Shown in pieces: positions 14,781 through 21,659 of a DNA stretch of 24,546 nucleotides. The DNA comes from JBBSHJ01 sp038253135 (GTDB taxonomy: Bacteria; Actinomycetota; Actinomycetes; Mycobacteriales; QHCD01). The notes under the pieces are model-generated. The model searched no databases. It saw nothing but the letters and a program-made list of their open reading frames with translations, and had not been told where the DNA came from. Made by a program: the position numbers and the translations under genes. Where the stretch lies: NCBI GenBank assembly GCA_038253135.1, contig JBBSHJ010000048.1, positions 1 through 24,546 on the forward strand, given 5' to 3'. Each line of letters begins with the position of its first letter. Position 1 is the first letter of the stretch.

Positions 14781-15755
14781 ATGACCTCGCAGCGATTGGT
14801 CCTGCTCGCAAAGCCGCGTGGCTACTGCGCCGGCGTCGACCGCGCGGTCGAGGCGGTCGAACGGGCGCTGGAGCAACACGGCGCGCCGGTCTACGTGCGC
14901 AAGCAGATCGTGCACAACCTGCACGTGGTCAAGACGCTCGAACACCGCGGTGCGATCTTCGTGGACGAGACCGACGAGATCCCTGAGGGCTCCACCGTCG
15001 TCTTCTCCGCACATGGGGTCGCGCCGACCGTCTACGCCGAGGCCGAGCACCGCCGGCTCGAGACGATCGATGCGACCTGCCCGCTGGTGAGCAAGGTCCA
15101 CACCGAGGCCCGCCGATTCGCCGCGTCCGACTACGACATCCTGCTGATCGGCCACGCCGGCCACGAGGAGGTCGTCGGCACCATGGGCGAGGCGCCGGAT
15201 CGGATCCACCTCGTCGACGGGCCGGATGACGTCGACAAGGTGCAGGTGCGCGACCCCGAGCGGGTCGTGTGGCTGTCCCAGACTACGCTGTCCGTCGACG
15301 AGACCCTGGCCACCGTGGCGCGGCTGCAGGAACGGTTCCCCGCGCTGTCGTCGCCGCCGAGCGACGACATCTGCTACGCGACACAGAACCGCCAGAGCGC
15401 GGTCAAGGCGATGGCCGCGCGCTGTGACCTGATGATCGTCGTGGGCTCGCCCAACTCGTCCAACTCCGTCCGCCTGGTCGAGGTCGCCCTCGACGCCGGC
15501 TCGAAGCTCGCCCATCTCGTCGACGACGCCACCGAGATCGAGGCGGACTGGCTCGCGGGCGTCTCGACCGTCGGCGTCACCAGCGGCGCCTCGGTGCCCG
15601 AGGTCTTGGTGCAAGAGGTCCTGGCATGGCTGGCCGCGCGCGGCTACGGCGACGTCGAAGAGGTCATGGCCGCCGAGGAGCGCCTGACGTTCGCCCTCCC
15701 GCGCGAGCTGCGGGCACTGGGACCGCGGCGGCGTACGAACGCCACCACGACCTGA
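14781..15755 (+). CDS. ispH: 4-hydroxy-3-methylbut-2-enyl diphosphate reductase
   Basis: Last enzyme of the MEP isoprenoid pathway: a [4Fe-4S] protein that reduces HMBPP to IPP and DMAPP. In the 324-residue protein the three cluster cysteines are in their expected settings: Cys16 in KPRGYCAGV, Cys100 in DATCPLVSKVH and Cys198 in DDICYATQNRQ. Substrate-binding segments VHN (about 44-46), FSAHGV (76-80), the HAGHEE and SPNSSNS motifs are present. The ATG at 14781 is chosen over the longer open frame because conserved sequence begins at once after it and a -10-like box precedes it. It supplies the precursor for the prenyl synthase encoded at 1072. Ends 24 bp from the convergent DUF6542 gene. Confidence 0.97.
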   Translation: MTSQRLVLLAKPRGYCAGVDRAVEAVERALEQHGAPVYVRKQIVHNLHVVKTLEHRGAIFVDETDEIPEGSTVVFSAHGVAPTVYAEAEHRRLETIDATCPLVSKVHTEARRFAASDYDILLIGHAGHEEVVGTMGEAPDRIHLVDGPDDVDKVQVRDPERVVWLSQTTLSVDETLATVARLQERFPALSSPPSDDICYATQNRQSAVKAMAARCDLMIVVGSPNSSNSVRLVEVALDAGSKLAHLVDDATEIEADWLAGVSTVGVTSGASVPEVLVQEVLAWLAARGYGDVEEVMAAEERLTFALPRELRALGPRRRTNATTT

Positions 15756-15779
15756 GCGGGCTGCCGCGGCTCGCCGGCG

Positions 15780-16217
15780 TCAGCGGAAGATCAGCCGGAT
15801 GCCGGCGATCAACGCACCCACCGCCGAGGCGATCGCGATCGGCGGGAAGCCGTTCGACAGGTAGGACGCGAGCAGGTCGAAGGCGGACTTCGAGGTGGTC
15901 AGCACCGTCACCAGGGCCAGCATCACCGTGACCAGCGGCGGGGCGAAAACGATGTAGAGGACGTCGCTGCGGCGCACGACGAGCCCGGCGATCACGACCC
16001 CCACGACGAGGCACACCGCGAAGACGGTGCGCAGCCCGTCGCCGGTCATGCTGTCGACCGCGCCGCCGATGCCGGCGATCACGAGGATCACCAGGCTCGC
16101 GACGAGGCCGTGCACACCGCGCTCGGCCTTCTGCGTCGGAAGGTTCTCGTACCCGGCGGGTGCGTTCACCATCGGGTCGCGATGATACTCACCGCCACGC
16201 TCGGCGCTGATCGTCAC
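15780..16217 (-). CDS. DUF6542 family membrane protein (Rv1111c-like)
   Basis: A 145-residue protein with a short hydrophilic N-terminus and four hydrophobic segments, roughly residues 33-52, 60-77, 84-103 and 122-142, the last containing GFPPIAIASAVGALIAGIRL. The gene position beside ispH and the fold pattern match the conserved actinobacterial DUF6542/Rv1111c family of unknown function. I start at the GTG at 16217 because GGAGGG lies directly before it, whereas the internal ATG at 16172 has no ribosome-binding sequence; the first 15 residues are not conserved evidence. The gene is convergent with ispH and downstream of eccB on the same strand. Confidence 0.75.
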   Translation of the reverse strand: MTISAERGGEYHRDPMVNAPAGYENLPTQKAERGVHGLVASLVILVIAGIGGAVDSMTGDGLRTVFAVCLVVGVVIAGLVVRRSDVLYIVFAPPLVTVMLALVTVLTTSKSAFDLLASYLSNGFPPIAIASAVGALIAGIRLIFR

Positions 16218-16330
16218 GGCCCTCCTCGGCGGCTGTCCATGAACGGGGGTCCTTCGCGGTTGGCGTCCGGACAACGGTAGCCGGTCGACCTGTGCGGATA
16301 CCAACGCCGCTCCGAGCACCGCCCGCGACG

Positions 16331-17734
16331 CTACCCGCCCGGGTGAGCCGCGCCGGTGTACTCCCTCGCCGCGGAAGCCTCGTCGAGGGCCGGGCCGGCG
16401 GGCAGCAAACCGGTGAACGGCAGCGGGACGGGCACGGCCCGGCCGGCGTCGTACCCGAGCCGGTCGGCCGCGTCGGTTGAGGCGATCGGATACCGCAACC
16501 CGTTGTCGGTGACGAGCATGAGTACGCCGTCCGCGCCACCGGAGGTCGTAGAGCGGATCAGCGCTCCGGTGCCCGGTGCGATGACCACCGCCGAGGTGAT
16601 GGTGGGCAGCGATCCACCGGTTGGAGTGACCGGCTGCACGCCGGCCGGCACGGATACAGCCGGCGGCACGCTCACGCCGACGCTCCACGGTGCGCTGCCC
16701 GCCGGGGCGGTGGGATGGTCGGTGACACATACCGGTTGATCGCGGCCAGGGGTCTTGATCGTCGGCACCTCGTCCGGCCACAGCGCGCTCACGGGCGGGT
16801 CCTGGGACGACTGCGGGCCGAGTACGGCGCCCGGTGCCAGGGTGAGCGTCCGGTCGGGAGCGTGCACGGCAAGCAGGTTGTAGGCGAGCGGTTTGATCGG
16901 TGCGACCCCGTCGGACAGGACCACGTAGTAGCTGTGGTCGCCGGTGCCGGGAATGGGCACGGACACGAGGTCGCCGATCTTGGCTTGGTAGGGCAGCGAG
17001 ACGTCCGGCTTGTCGCCGGCGCGCGGCACGGCCCTCGCCTGCAGCGCGGGCGCCTCGGGCACCGTGTTGAGCAGTTCGGCTGGGATGCGCACCGGTGCGC
17101 TGGTGTCCATCGGCAGCACGGATCGCGTGCTGGTCGGAACGGCGTACCGCCAGCCCCCGGCCAGCAGCCACGACGTCTTGCCGTCGGCGGAGACGTAGAC
17201 CCCGCTGCGCGCGGCGAGCCGCGTACCGCCCCCGCTGCCGACCAGGACGCTCACGTGCGGCTTCGCGTCGGTGGCCTCTGCCGGTACGACGCACGCGGTC
17301 CAGTCGCCGTCGCTCAGCGCGCTCGGTCCCGGCAGCGCGTCCGGGGCGCCCGGAATGCCGACCGGGAGCCCGCGGGCGGCGCCGTGCAGCGCCTTGCCCT
17401 GCACCATGGTGATCTTCGCGCCGCCGACCAGCTTCGCCGAGGCGAGGTTGAGCGCGGGATGCAGCGTGTGGTCGATGACGACGTACCGGTCGCCGCTGCC
17501 CTCGACGAGGACCGTGCCAGAGTCGGGCAGTCCGGACTTCGCGCCGCCCCTGAGCAGGCCGAGCACGCCGGTGACCGCGAGGATGAGGACGCCGATGATG
17601 GCGCCGGCGAAGACCGATCGGTTCAGCCGGCGCCGCGGGTCGATCGCGGGCGCGTCGGGTCCGCGCAGCAGCGCGCCGATCTGCCGACGCGCCTCATGGG
17701 TGTATGCGTCTACCCGGTCACGGGTTGTGGTCAC
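16331..17734 (-). CDS. eccB: Type VII secretion system protein EccB
   Basis: A 467-residue membrane component of the ESX/type VII secretion core complex. The cytoplasmic N-terminus begins with DRVDAYTHEARRQIGALLRG, a typical EccB opening; one transmembrane helix covers about 41-62 (FAGAIIGVLILAVTGVLGLL) after LNRSVFAG; the large periplasmic part holds the repeat-type EccB fold with DRYVVIDHTLHPALNLASAK. Cys148 (WTACVV) and Cys336 (QPVCVTD) correspond to the pair that forms a disulfide in mycobacterial EccB. The GTG at 17734 fits family length. It is divergent from eccE across 221 bp. No other core component on its strand follows; the next gene is DUF6542. The protein looks intact. Confidence 0.92.
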   Translation of the reverse strand: MTTTRDRVDAYTHEARRQIGALLRGPDAPAIDPRRRLNRSVFAGAIIGVLILAVTGVLGLLRGGAKSGLPDSGTVLVEGSGDRYVVIDHTLHPALNLASAKLVGGAKITMVQGKALHGAARGLPVGIPGAPDALPGPSALSDGDWTACVVPAEATDAKPHVSVLVGSGGGTRLAARSGVYVSADGKTSWLLAGGWRYAVPTSTRSVLPMDTSAPVRIPAELLNTVPEAPALQARAVPRAGDKPDVSLPYQAKIGDLVSVPIPGTGDHSYYVVLSDGVAPIKPLAYNLLAVHAPDRTLTLAPGAVLGPQSSQDPPVSALWPDEVPTIKTPGRDQPVCVTDHPTAPAGSAPWSVGVSVPPAVSVPAGVQPVTPTGGSLPTITSAVVIAPGTGALIRSTTSGGADGVLMLVTDNGLRYPIASTDAADRLGYDAGRAVPVPLPFTGLLPAGPALDEASAAREYTGAAHPGG

Positions 17735-17955
17735 TGCGGCCGCCTGGTCGGTAGCTGGTCGGTTCCTCGGGTTCGGCCGTTTCAGACGCGGCCGGTTGCC
17801 GCTATGGTTCCGTCCGGTGTGCTGTGGCGTCCTGGTCGGCGGGCGTGTGCGGTGGTCTCTTGGCCGGCGGGTGGCGCACGGGGGTCGATGCAACGGTTCG
17901 GCAGCGGCGGGCGTCGTACGACCCAATTGACCCCGTCTGCGGAGAGGGCATCCTC
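17735..17955. promoter_or_regulatory. Divergent eccB/eccE promoter region
   Basis: 221 bp without a gene separate the two T7SS starts. A TATGGT hexamer (17803-17808) could be a plus-strand -10, with only a weak -35 match (TTTCAG) 18 bp upstream. GGAGAGGG lies 7-8 nt before the eccE GTG. Repeated GGCCGG/CGGCGGG runs are present, but I see no clear operator. Confidence 0.35.
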
Positions 17956-18939
17956 GTGAGCCGATTCGTACCGAACCGCGCGGCCCTGCTCGCCGCCGAG
18001 GCCGGGGCCGCACTCGGCGTCGCCGGCGTGGCCTTGCGGGACACCACCGGCTGGCTGCTCGTGGCCGGCGGGACGCTGGCGGTCGTGGCGGCCGTCCTTT
18101 TCGCCGGGCTGCCGGCGGTGCAGGCGCGGGCACGTAGTGCCGCGGCCGGCGCCACCGTCGAACCCGGCGATGAGTGCGTCGCATCAGCCGTCAGCCGCAC
18201 GTCGGGTGAGATCGGCGTCTCGGTCGACGGGCAGGGGTGTGCGGCCGGCGTCGAGGTCACGGCGACCGGGTCGATCCGCATCGACATCGACGATCTGGTG
18301 ACCTTTGCCGCCGCCGACCCGTGCCGGCCGGCCGGCGTACAGATTCTGATCCGCAATGTCCTCGCCGGCGGATTTGCACCGGATGCGGGCTATCAGCATG
18401 CGGCCGCGGGCGTCCCGCTCGGTCGCCGGTTTCTCGTCCTGATGCGGTTCGAGCCGGCGCGCGATCCCGATGTTGTCGCGGCGCACGGCGGCGGAGCGGA
18501 CGGCATGTTTGCCGCCGTGGTTGCCAGCGTCGACCGGCTGGTGGCGCACCTGCACGCGCAGCGGTACGACGTGAGCGCGCTGGCGCCCAGCGCGTTGCGG
18601 GCCTTGGCCGATGAGGACGGCGCGCGCGGCGGCGTCACCAGGGCTACAGGAATCAGCGCCGACTCGGCCGACTCCGTCGCCGCGGCGCTGGCCGCCACGG
18701 TCACGGCACCGGCTCGCCGATCCGCGCTGTCGCTGTGCGCGGACGTGGGAGGAGGCACCGCCCGCCGGTACGCCGTCGCCTCCGTCACGGCCGACACTGA
18801 CGCACTCGCCCGGAGCGCGCTCGAGCACGTCGCCGCGCACAGCCGCGCGGTGTTTGCCGGTGCCGAGCCGGCAGCAGTATCTGCCGCGGGCGTCTTCGGT
18901 GGCGGGCCCCGGTCGCTCACCGCGGCGGTGGCCCGATGA
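17956..18939 (+). CDS. eccE: Type VII secretion system protein EccE
   Basis: A 327-residue EccE-like membrane component of the ESX secretion machine. Two N-terminal transmembrane helices (about residues 9-27 and 32-52) are followed by a long soluble domain. Supporting stretches are VGVSVDGQG-like EIGVSVDGQGCAAGVEV, the LVTFAAADPCRPAGVQILIRN segment and RYAVASVTADTDALARSALEHVAAHSRAVF, which follows the EccE habit of a central domain binding the core complex periphery. The GTG at 17956 has a good SD (GGAGAGGG). It is divergent from eccB and overlaps a 15-codon ORF downstream by ATGA. EccE normally sits at the end of an esx operon; here it starts one. Identity rests on architecture plus its eccB neighbour. 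Confidence 0.75.
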   Translation: MSRFVPNRAALLAAEAGAALGVAGVALRDTTGWLLVAGGTLAVVAAVLFAGLPAVQARARSAAAGATVEPGDECVASAVSRTSGEIGVSVDGQGCAAGVEVTATGSIRIDIDDLVTFAAADPCRPAGVQILIRNVLAGGFAPDAGYQHAAAGVPLGRRFLVLMRFEPARDPDVVAAHGGGADGMFAAVVASVDRLVAHLHAQRYDVSALAPSALRALADEDGARGGVTRATGISADSADSVAAALAATVTAPARRSALSLCADVGGGTARRYAVASVTADTDALARSALEHVAAHSRAVFAGAEPAAVSAAGVFGGGPRSLTAAVAR

Positions 18940-18983
18940 CCGGCCGGGACGCCTTCCTCGACTCACCGCGCTTCCTGGTGTGA
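18936..18983 (+). CDS. 15-codon mini-ORF coupled to eccE and the next gene
   Basis: ATG at 18936 overlaps the eccE stop as ATGA; the frame encodes MTGRDAFLDSPRFLV and stops with TGA at 18981-18983, which overlaps the GTG of the following gene as GTGA. The 4-nt overlap at both ends is the signature of translational coupling, so ribosomes could pass eccE, mini-ORF and downstream gene in turn. It may be a coupling/leader peptide or a relic of an earlier N-terminus separated by a frameshift. No family can be assigned to so short a peptide. Confidence 0.35.
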   Translation: MTGRDAFLDSPRFLV

Positions 18984-19621
18984 GCGGCCCGAGCGAGATC
19001 GCGCTGTCCCCCGGGGGCGTCGTCCTGGCGTATCGCGCGTCGGATCAGCCGGATCCCGGGTCTCCGATCGCCGTCGGCCTTATCGGCCCGCGGCCGGTGC
19101 GCGCGGCCGTCGCCGGCGAGCCGTATCTCTTCGTTCTCCTCGCCGCGCGTCTGGCGTGGTCGGGCGTGCACCTCACGGTTGTGACGCACCGCCGGAGCGT
19201 GTGGGAACCAGCGCTCAAGTGGATCGAGTCGGACCGGCTCGCGCTCGGTACCGACGCGGCCGGCTGGCCGGGCCCGTCCACTCCCGTACCCCGCGCGCTG
19301 GTGGTGGACATTCCGGAGCCACCGCCCGTTCGCGGTCTCGACCTCGGCCCGTGGACGAGCGTCGTGCACGTCTCGGCGGATCTGCCCGGCCGGCCCGATT
19401 GGTGGCAGGCGGCGGACGTGCTGGTCATCGGTGCACCGGGGTACGGCGCGGCCGTGCAGGCCGTCCGGCCCGATCGCGGCGACATCGACGCCGGTGCCGT
19501 GGACCGCGTGGCCGCACCGCAGCTCGCGATCATCGGTGCGACGGTTGAAATCGGGAGCCTGATGCCGACCTATGCCGAGGCTGAACTCGCGCAGGAAGTC
19601 CGGCGCGCCGCCCGCGCGTGA
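18980..19621 (+). CDS. Unrecognised protein encoded downstream of eccE
   Basis: A 213-residue protein that I do not recognise. It has no transmembrane segment. The pattern of alternating hydrophobic strands and helices (PIAVGLIGPRPV, LFVLLAARLAWSGVHLTVVT, RALVVDI, TSVVHVS, ADVLVIGAPGYG, PQLAIIGATVEIG) suggests a Rossmann-like alpha/beta fold, but neither a P-loop nor a glycine-rich nucleotide motif is clear. The GTG at 18980 overlaps the preceding mini-ORF stop, and its own TGA overlaps another GTG at 19618, so it was one member of a longer coupled operon. Position in the T7SS operon suggests an accessory or cytosolic role in ESX secretion; this is inference only. Confidence 0.7.
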   Translation: MSGPSEIALSPGGVVLAYRASDQPDPGSPIAVGLIGPRPVRAAVAGEPYLFVLLAARLAWSGVHLTVVTHRRSVWEPALKWIESDRLALGTDAAGWPGPSTPVPRALVVDIPEPPPVRGLDLGPWTSVVHVSADLPGRPDWWQAADVLVIGAPGYGAAVQAVRPDRGDIDAGAVDRVAAPQLAIIGATVEIGSLMPTYAEAELAQEVRRAARA

Positions 19622-19870
19622 GCGGTCCGGACTCCGGTCTGCCGGGCAGCCCAGACACCTGCTGCGACCCTCGCGGTTTCGCGGTGAAGTTCTACACCAG
19701 CGAAGGAAATCTCGACATCGTCGGGAACAACACCCCGGTATTCTTCATCAAAGATCCGCTGAAGTTCCAGCATTTCATCTGCTCGCGGAAGCGGCGCATG
19801 GCCCATCAATCTGCGCGATCACGACATGCAGTGGGACTTCTGGACTCTGTCCCCCGAGTCGGCGCACCGG
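19618..19870 (+). pseudogene. Catalase remnant joined to a coupled T7SS-operon start
   Basis: From about 19636 the frame started by GTG 19618 reads GSPDTCCDPRGFAVKFY, then TSEGNLDIVGNNTPVFFIKD and PLKFQHF, clearly the heme-catalase segment around GSADTVRDPRGFAVKFYT. At about 19800 a frameshift moves homology to the +2 frame, NLRDHDMQWDFWTLSPESAH (19808-19867). Only about 75 residues of a roughly 480-residue catalase remain: both the start (including the catalytic His region) and the whole heme-ligand C-terminal part are missing. The GTG itself overlaps the preceding stop as GTGA and encodes MSGPDSGLP, probably the original start of another T7SS-operon gene, so the junction lies near 19636. 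Not functional as catalase. Confidence 0.85.
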
Positions 19871-20224
19871 CGGCACTCCTGCCGGGGTCCGGCGCAGCCG
19901 CTCGACCTCGACGGACATGCGGGCGGCCACACAAGCGGCACCACGTCGAAGCGCTCCGTAGGGTTGCATGCGACTTCGGCGTCGATCAGATGACCGATGT
20001 GTTGCGACCCATCATCACCGTGACCAGGGCCAAGGCCTGGCTCGCGCGGCCGCAGCTGGCATCCGGATCTGGGTTCCTCCGGTCGGATGATGTGCGTGCT
20101 ACGCACCCGTCATGCGCCGGGCGCCAATCGGGCCGAGCACCTGCACCCGGAGTGATTCAGTACTTGCCGACCTGGGTAGATAACTAGGGTACGCAACCCA
20201 AGTCGGCCAGAGAGAAGGTTTGCC
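19871..20224. other. Non-coding/decayed stretch between the catalase remnant and DUF892 gene
   Basis: About 350 bp with no convincing gene. Several open frames exist on both strands but none has recognisable sequence; the first part may be further unrecognisable catalase DNA. The right end carries the inverted repeat and promoter-like signals of the DUF892 gene. Confidence 0.5.
20166..20207 (+). promoter_or_regulatory. 12-bp inverted repeat around a GGGTA motif upstream of the DUF892 gene
   Basis: GCCGACCTGGGT (20166-20177) and ACCCAAGTCGGC (20196-20207) pair at 11 of 12 positions around an 18-nt loop holding TAACTAGGGTA. GGGTA (20187-20191) resembles the -10 of SigB/SigF-type stress promoters; a second GGGTA is at 20174-20178. 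The distance to the GTG at 20225 leaves room for AGAAGG. It could be an operator over a stress promoter or a leader hairpin. Confidence 0.5.
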
Positions 20225-20725
20225 GTGTTCGAGCGCCTGACCACGCCTGAGGAGATCTTCAGCTTCAAACTCGGCTCCGCATTGTCCATGGAGCGCGACA
20301 TCCTTGACATGCTTGCTGATCTCGAGACGCACGCCCAGCGGCCCGAGCTGAAGACAATCTTCCGTGAGCACGCGGAGGAGACCCGGCAGCAGATCGCCAA
20401 CATCGAGCGCGCGTTCGAGGTCCTTGGCGAGGAGGTCGACGATTCGCCTTCTCCGACCACCAAGGGACTGGCGAAGGAGGGGCAGTCGACGATCCGCAAG
20501 ACCGACGACTCCGTGGTGGATGCGGTCATTCTGGCCGGAGCGGCGGAGACGGAGCACTACGAGATCGCCGTCTACGAGACGCTGATCACTAACGCCGATG
20601 CTCGCGGAGCAACTGAGGTCGCCCAGCTGCTGCGGCAAAACCTCGAGCAGGAGAAGCACGCGCTGGACCTGGTCACCCAGGCCGCTCAACGCATCTCCCA
20701 GGAGGGCATCGCCTACACGCCTTAG
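20225..20725 (+). CDS. YciE/YciF-type ferritin-like protein (DUF892)
   Basis: A 166-residue all-helical protein of the DUF892 family, ferritin-like four-helix bundles related to E. coli YciE/YciF and seen in stress-induced operons. Start FERLTTPEEIFSFKLGSALSMERDILDML, here spread over residues 2-30, then EHAEETRQQIANIERAFEVLG, AVILAGAAETEHYEIAVYETLI and AQLLRQNLEQEKHALDLV give the repeated E-x-x-H metal-ligand pattern of the fold (EHAEET, ETEHYE, EQEKHA). The GTG at 20225 has AGAAGG 8 nt upstream. Metal binding/ferroxidase activity is a family expectation. The Rieske fusion gene follows 33 bp later with a perfect SD, so the two likely form an operon. A GGGTA-type stress promoter candidate precedes it. 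Confidence 0.85.
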   Translation: MFERLTTPEEIFSFKLGSALSMERDILDMLADLETHAQRPELKTIFREHAEETRQQIANIERAFEVLGEEVDDSPSPTTKGLAKEGQSTIRKTDDSVVDAVILAGAAETEHYEIAVYETLITNADARGATEVAQLLRQNLEQEKHALDLVTQAAQRISQEGIAYTP

Positions 20726-20758
20726 TTTCGGCGCTGAGCATCGGACAAAGGAGGACAG

Positions 20759-21652
20759 ATGATCCGGCGACTATCCCGATCCGCCGAGCAAGCAATCGAC
20801 CGCCTGGGACGCGAAGAACGCCTGGATGGCCCGAGCGATCGGCTCGCCGTCGTGGTTCAGCGCATTTTCGGTGGTCCACGTGCCCGCACGATTCTCAGCG
20901 GGACGAGGCTTGGTCATCCGGCCCATCCAGCGTTGGTTGCCGTGCCGGTTGGATGCTGGGTTTCCGCGTCCGTACTTGACGCGACGGGAATGGACGAGCG
21001 GGCGGCCCGCCAACTCACGGCCGTCGGGACTCTTGCCGCGCTGCCGGCTGCCGCTACCGGAGCGAATGACTGGGCCAGCACCTCGGGCGCGGAACGCCGT
21101 GTCGGCCTGGTTCACGCGCTGCTGAACTGGAGCGCCATCTGCTGCTACGCCGCCAGTTGGCGAGCCCGTCGCCAGCGCGGGCGAAGCGCCGGAGCGGCCT
21201 GGTCGGTCGCCGGGCTGACGATAGCGAGCGCCGCCGCGTTTCTCGGGGCACACCTCGCCTACGCACTCGGTGTCGGCGTCGACACCACGGCGTTCCAGCA
21301 ATTCCCGTTGGAATGGACCGATACAGCTGCCGATGATCTGGCGCCCGGAGAGGCCCGAGCCGTCGAGACCGCGGGCATTCCGCTTCTGGTGCTCAACCGG
21401 GACGACGACGTGATCGCGATGGTCGATCGGTGCACCCACCGCGGTGGACCACTGCACGAGGGCACATTCACGGCCGACTGCGTCACGTGCCCGTGGCATG
21501 GCAGTGCCTTCGCGATCTCGGACGGGGCCGTCGTGACCGGCCCAGCGACGCGACCGCAGCCACTACTGCAGGTGCGTCGCCAGGGCGGACGTATCCAGGT
21601 CCGCAGGGCCGCTGAGGCACGGACCTTACGGACCAATCCGACCGGTCGGTAA
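20759..21652 (+). CDS. DUF2231 membrane domain - Rieske [2Fe-2S] fusion protein
   Basis: A 297-residue protein with two parts. The N-terminal part (about 45-185) is a DUF2231-like membrane domain beginning GHPAHPALVAVPVGCWVSA, with four hydrophobic stretches and His residues (VHALLN, GAHLAYALGV) possibly for heme. The C-terminal part (about 195-280) is a Rieske domain with the full ligand set Cys225-x-His227 (CTHRGG) and Cys244-x-x-His247 (CPWHGS). An electron-transfer role at the membrane is likely; partner and substrate are unknown. The ATG at 20759 has AAAGGAGG 6 nt upstream, the strongest ribosome-binding site in the window. Likely co-transcribed with the DUF892 gene, suggesting a redox or oxidative-stress unit. 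Confidence 0.88.
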   Translation: MIRRLSRSAEQAIDRLGREERLDGPSDRLAVVVQRIFGGPRARTILSGTRLGHPAHPALVAVPVGCWVSASVLDATGMDERAARQLTAVGTLAALPAAATGANDWASTSGAERRVGLVHALLNWSAICCYAASWRARRQRGRSAGAAWSVAGLTIASAAAFLGAHLAYALGVGVDTTAFQQFPLEWTDTAADDLAPGEARAVETAGIPLLVLNRDDDVIAMVDRCTHRGGPLHEGTFTADCVTCPWHGSAFAISDGAVVTGPATRPQPLLQVRRQGGRIQVRRAAEARTLRTNPTGR

Positions 21653-21659
21653 TGCAACT

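Noticed and set aside
19819..20106. 95-codon minus-strand frame after the catalase remnant
   Set aside because: No recognisable motif, no SD, and it spans decayed DNA; not enough to call a gene.
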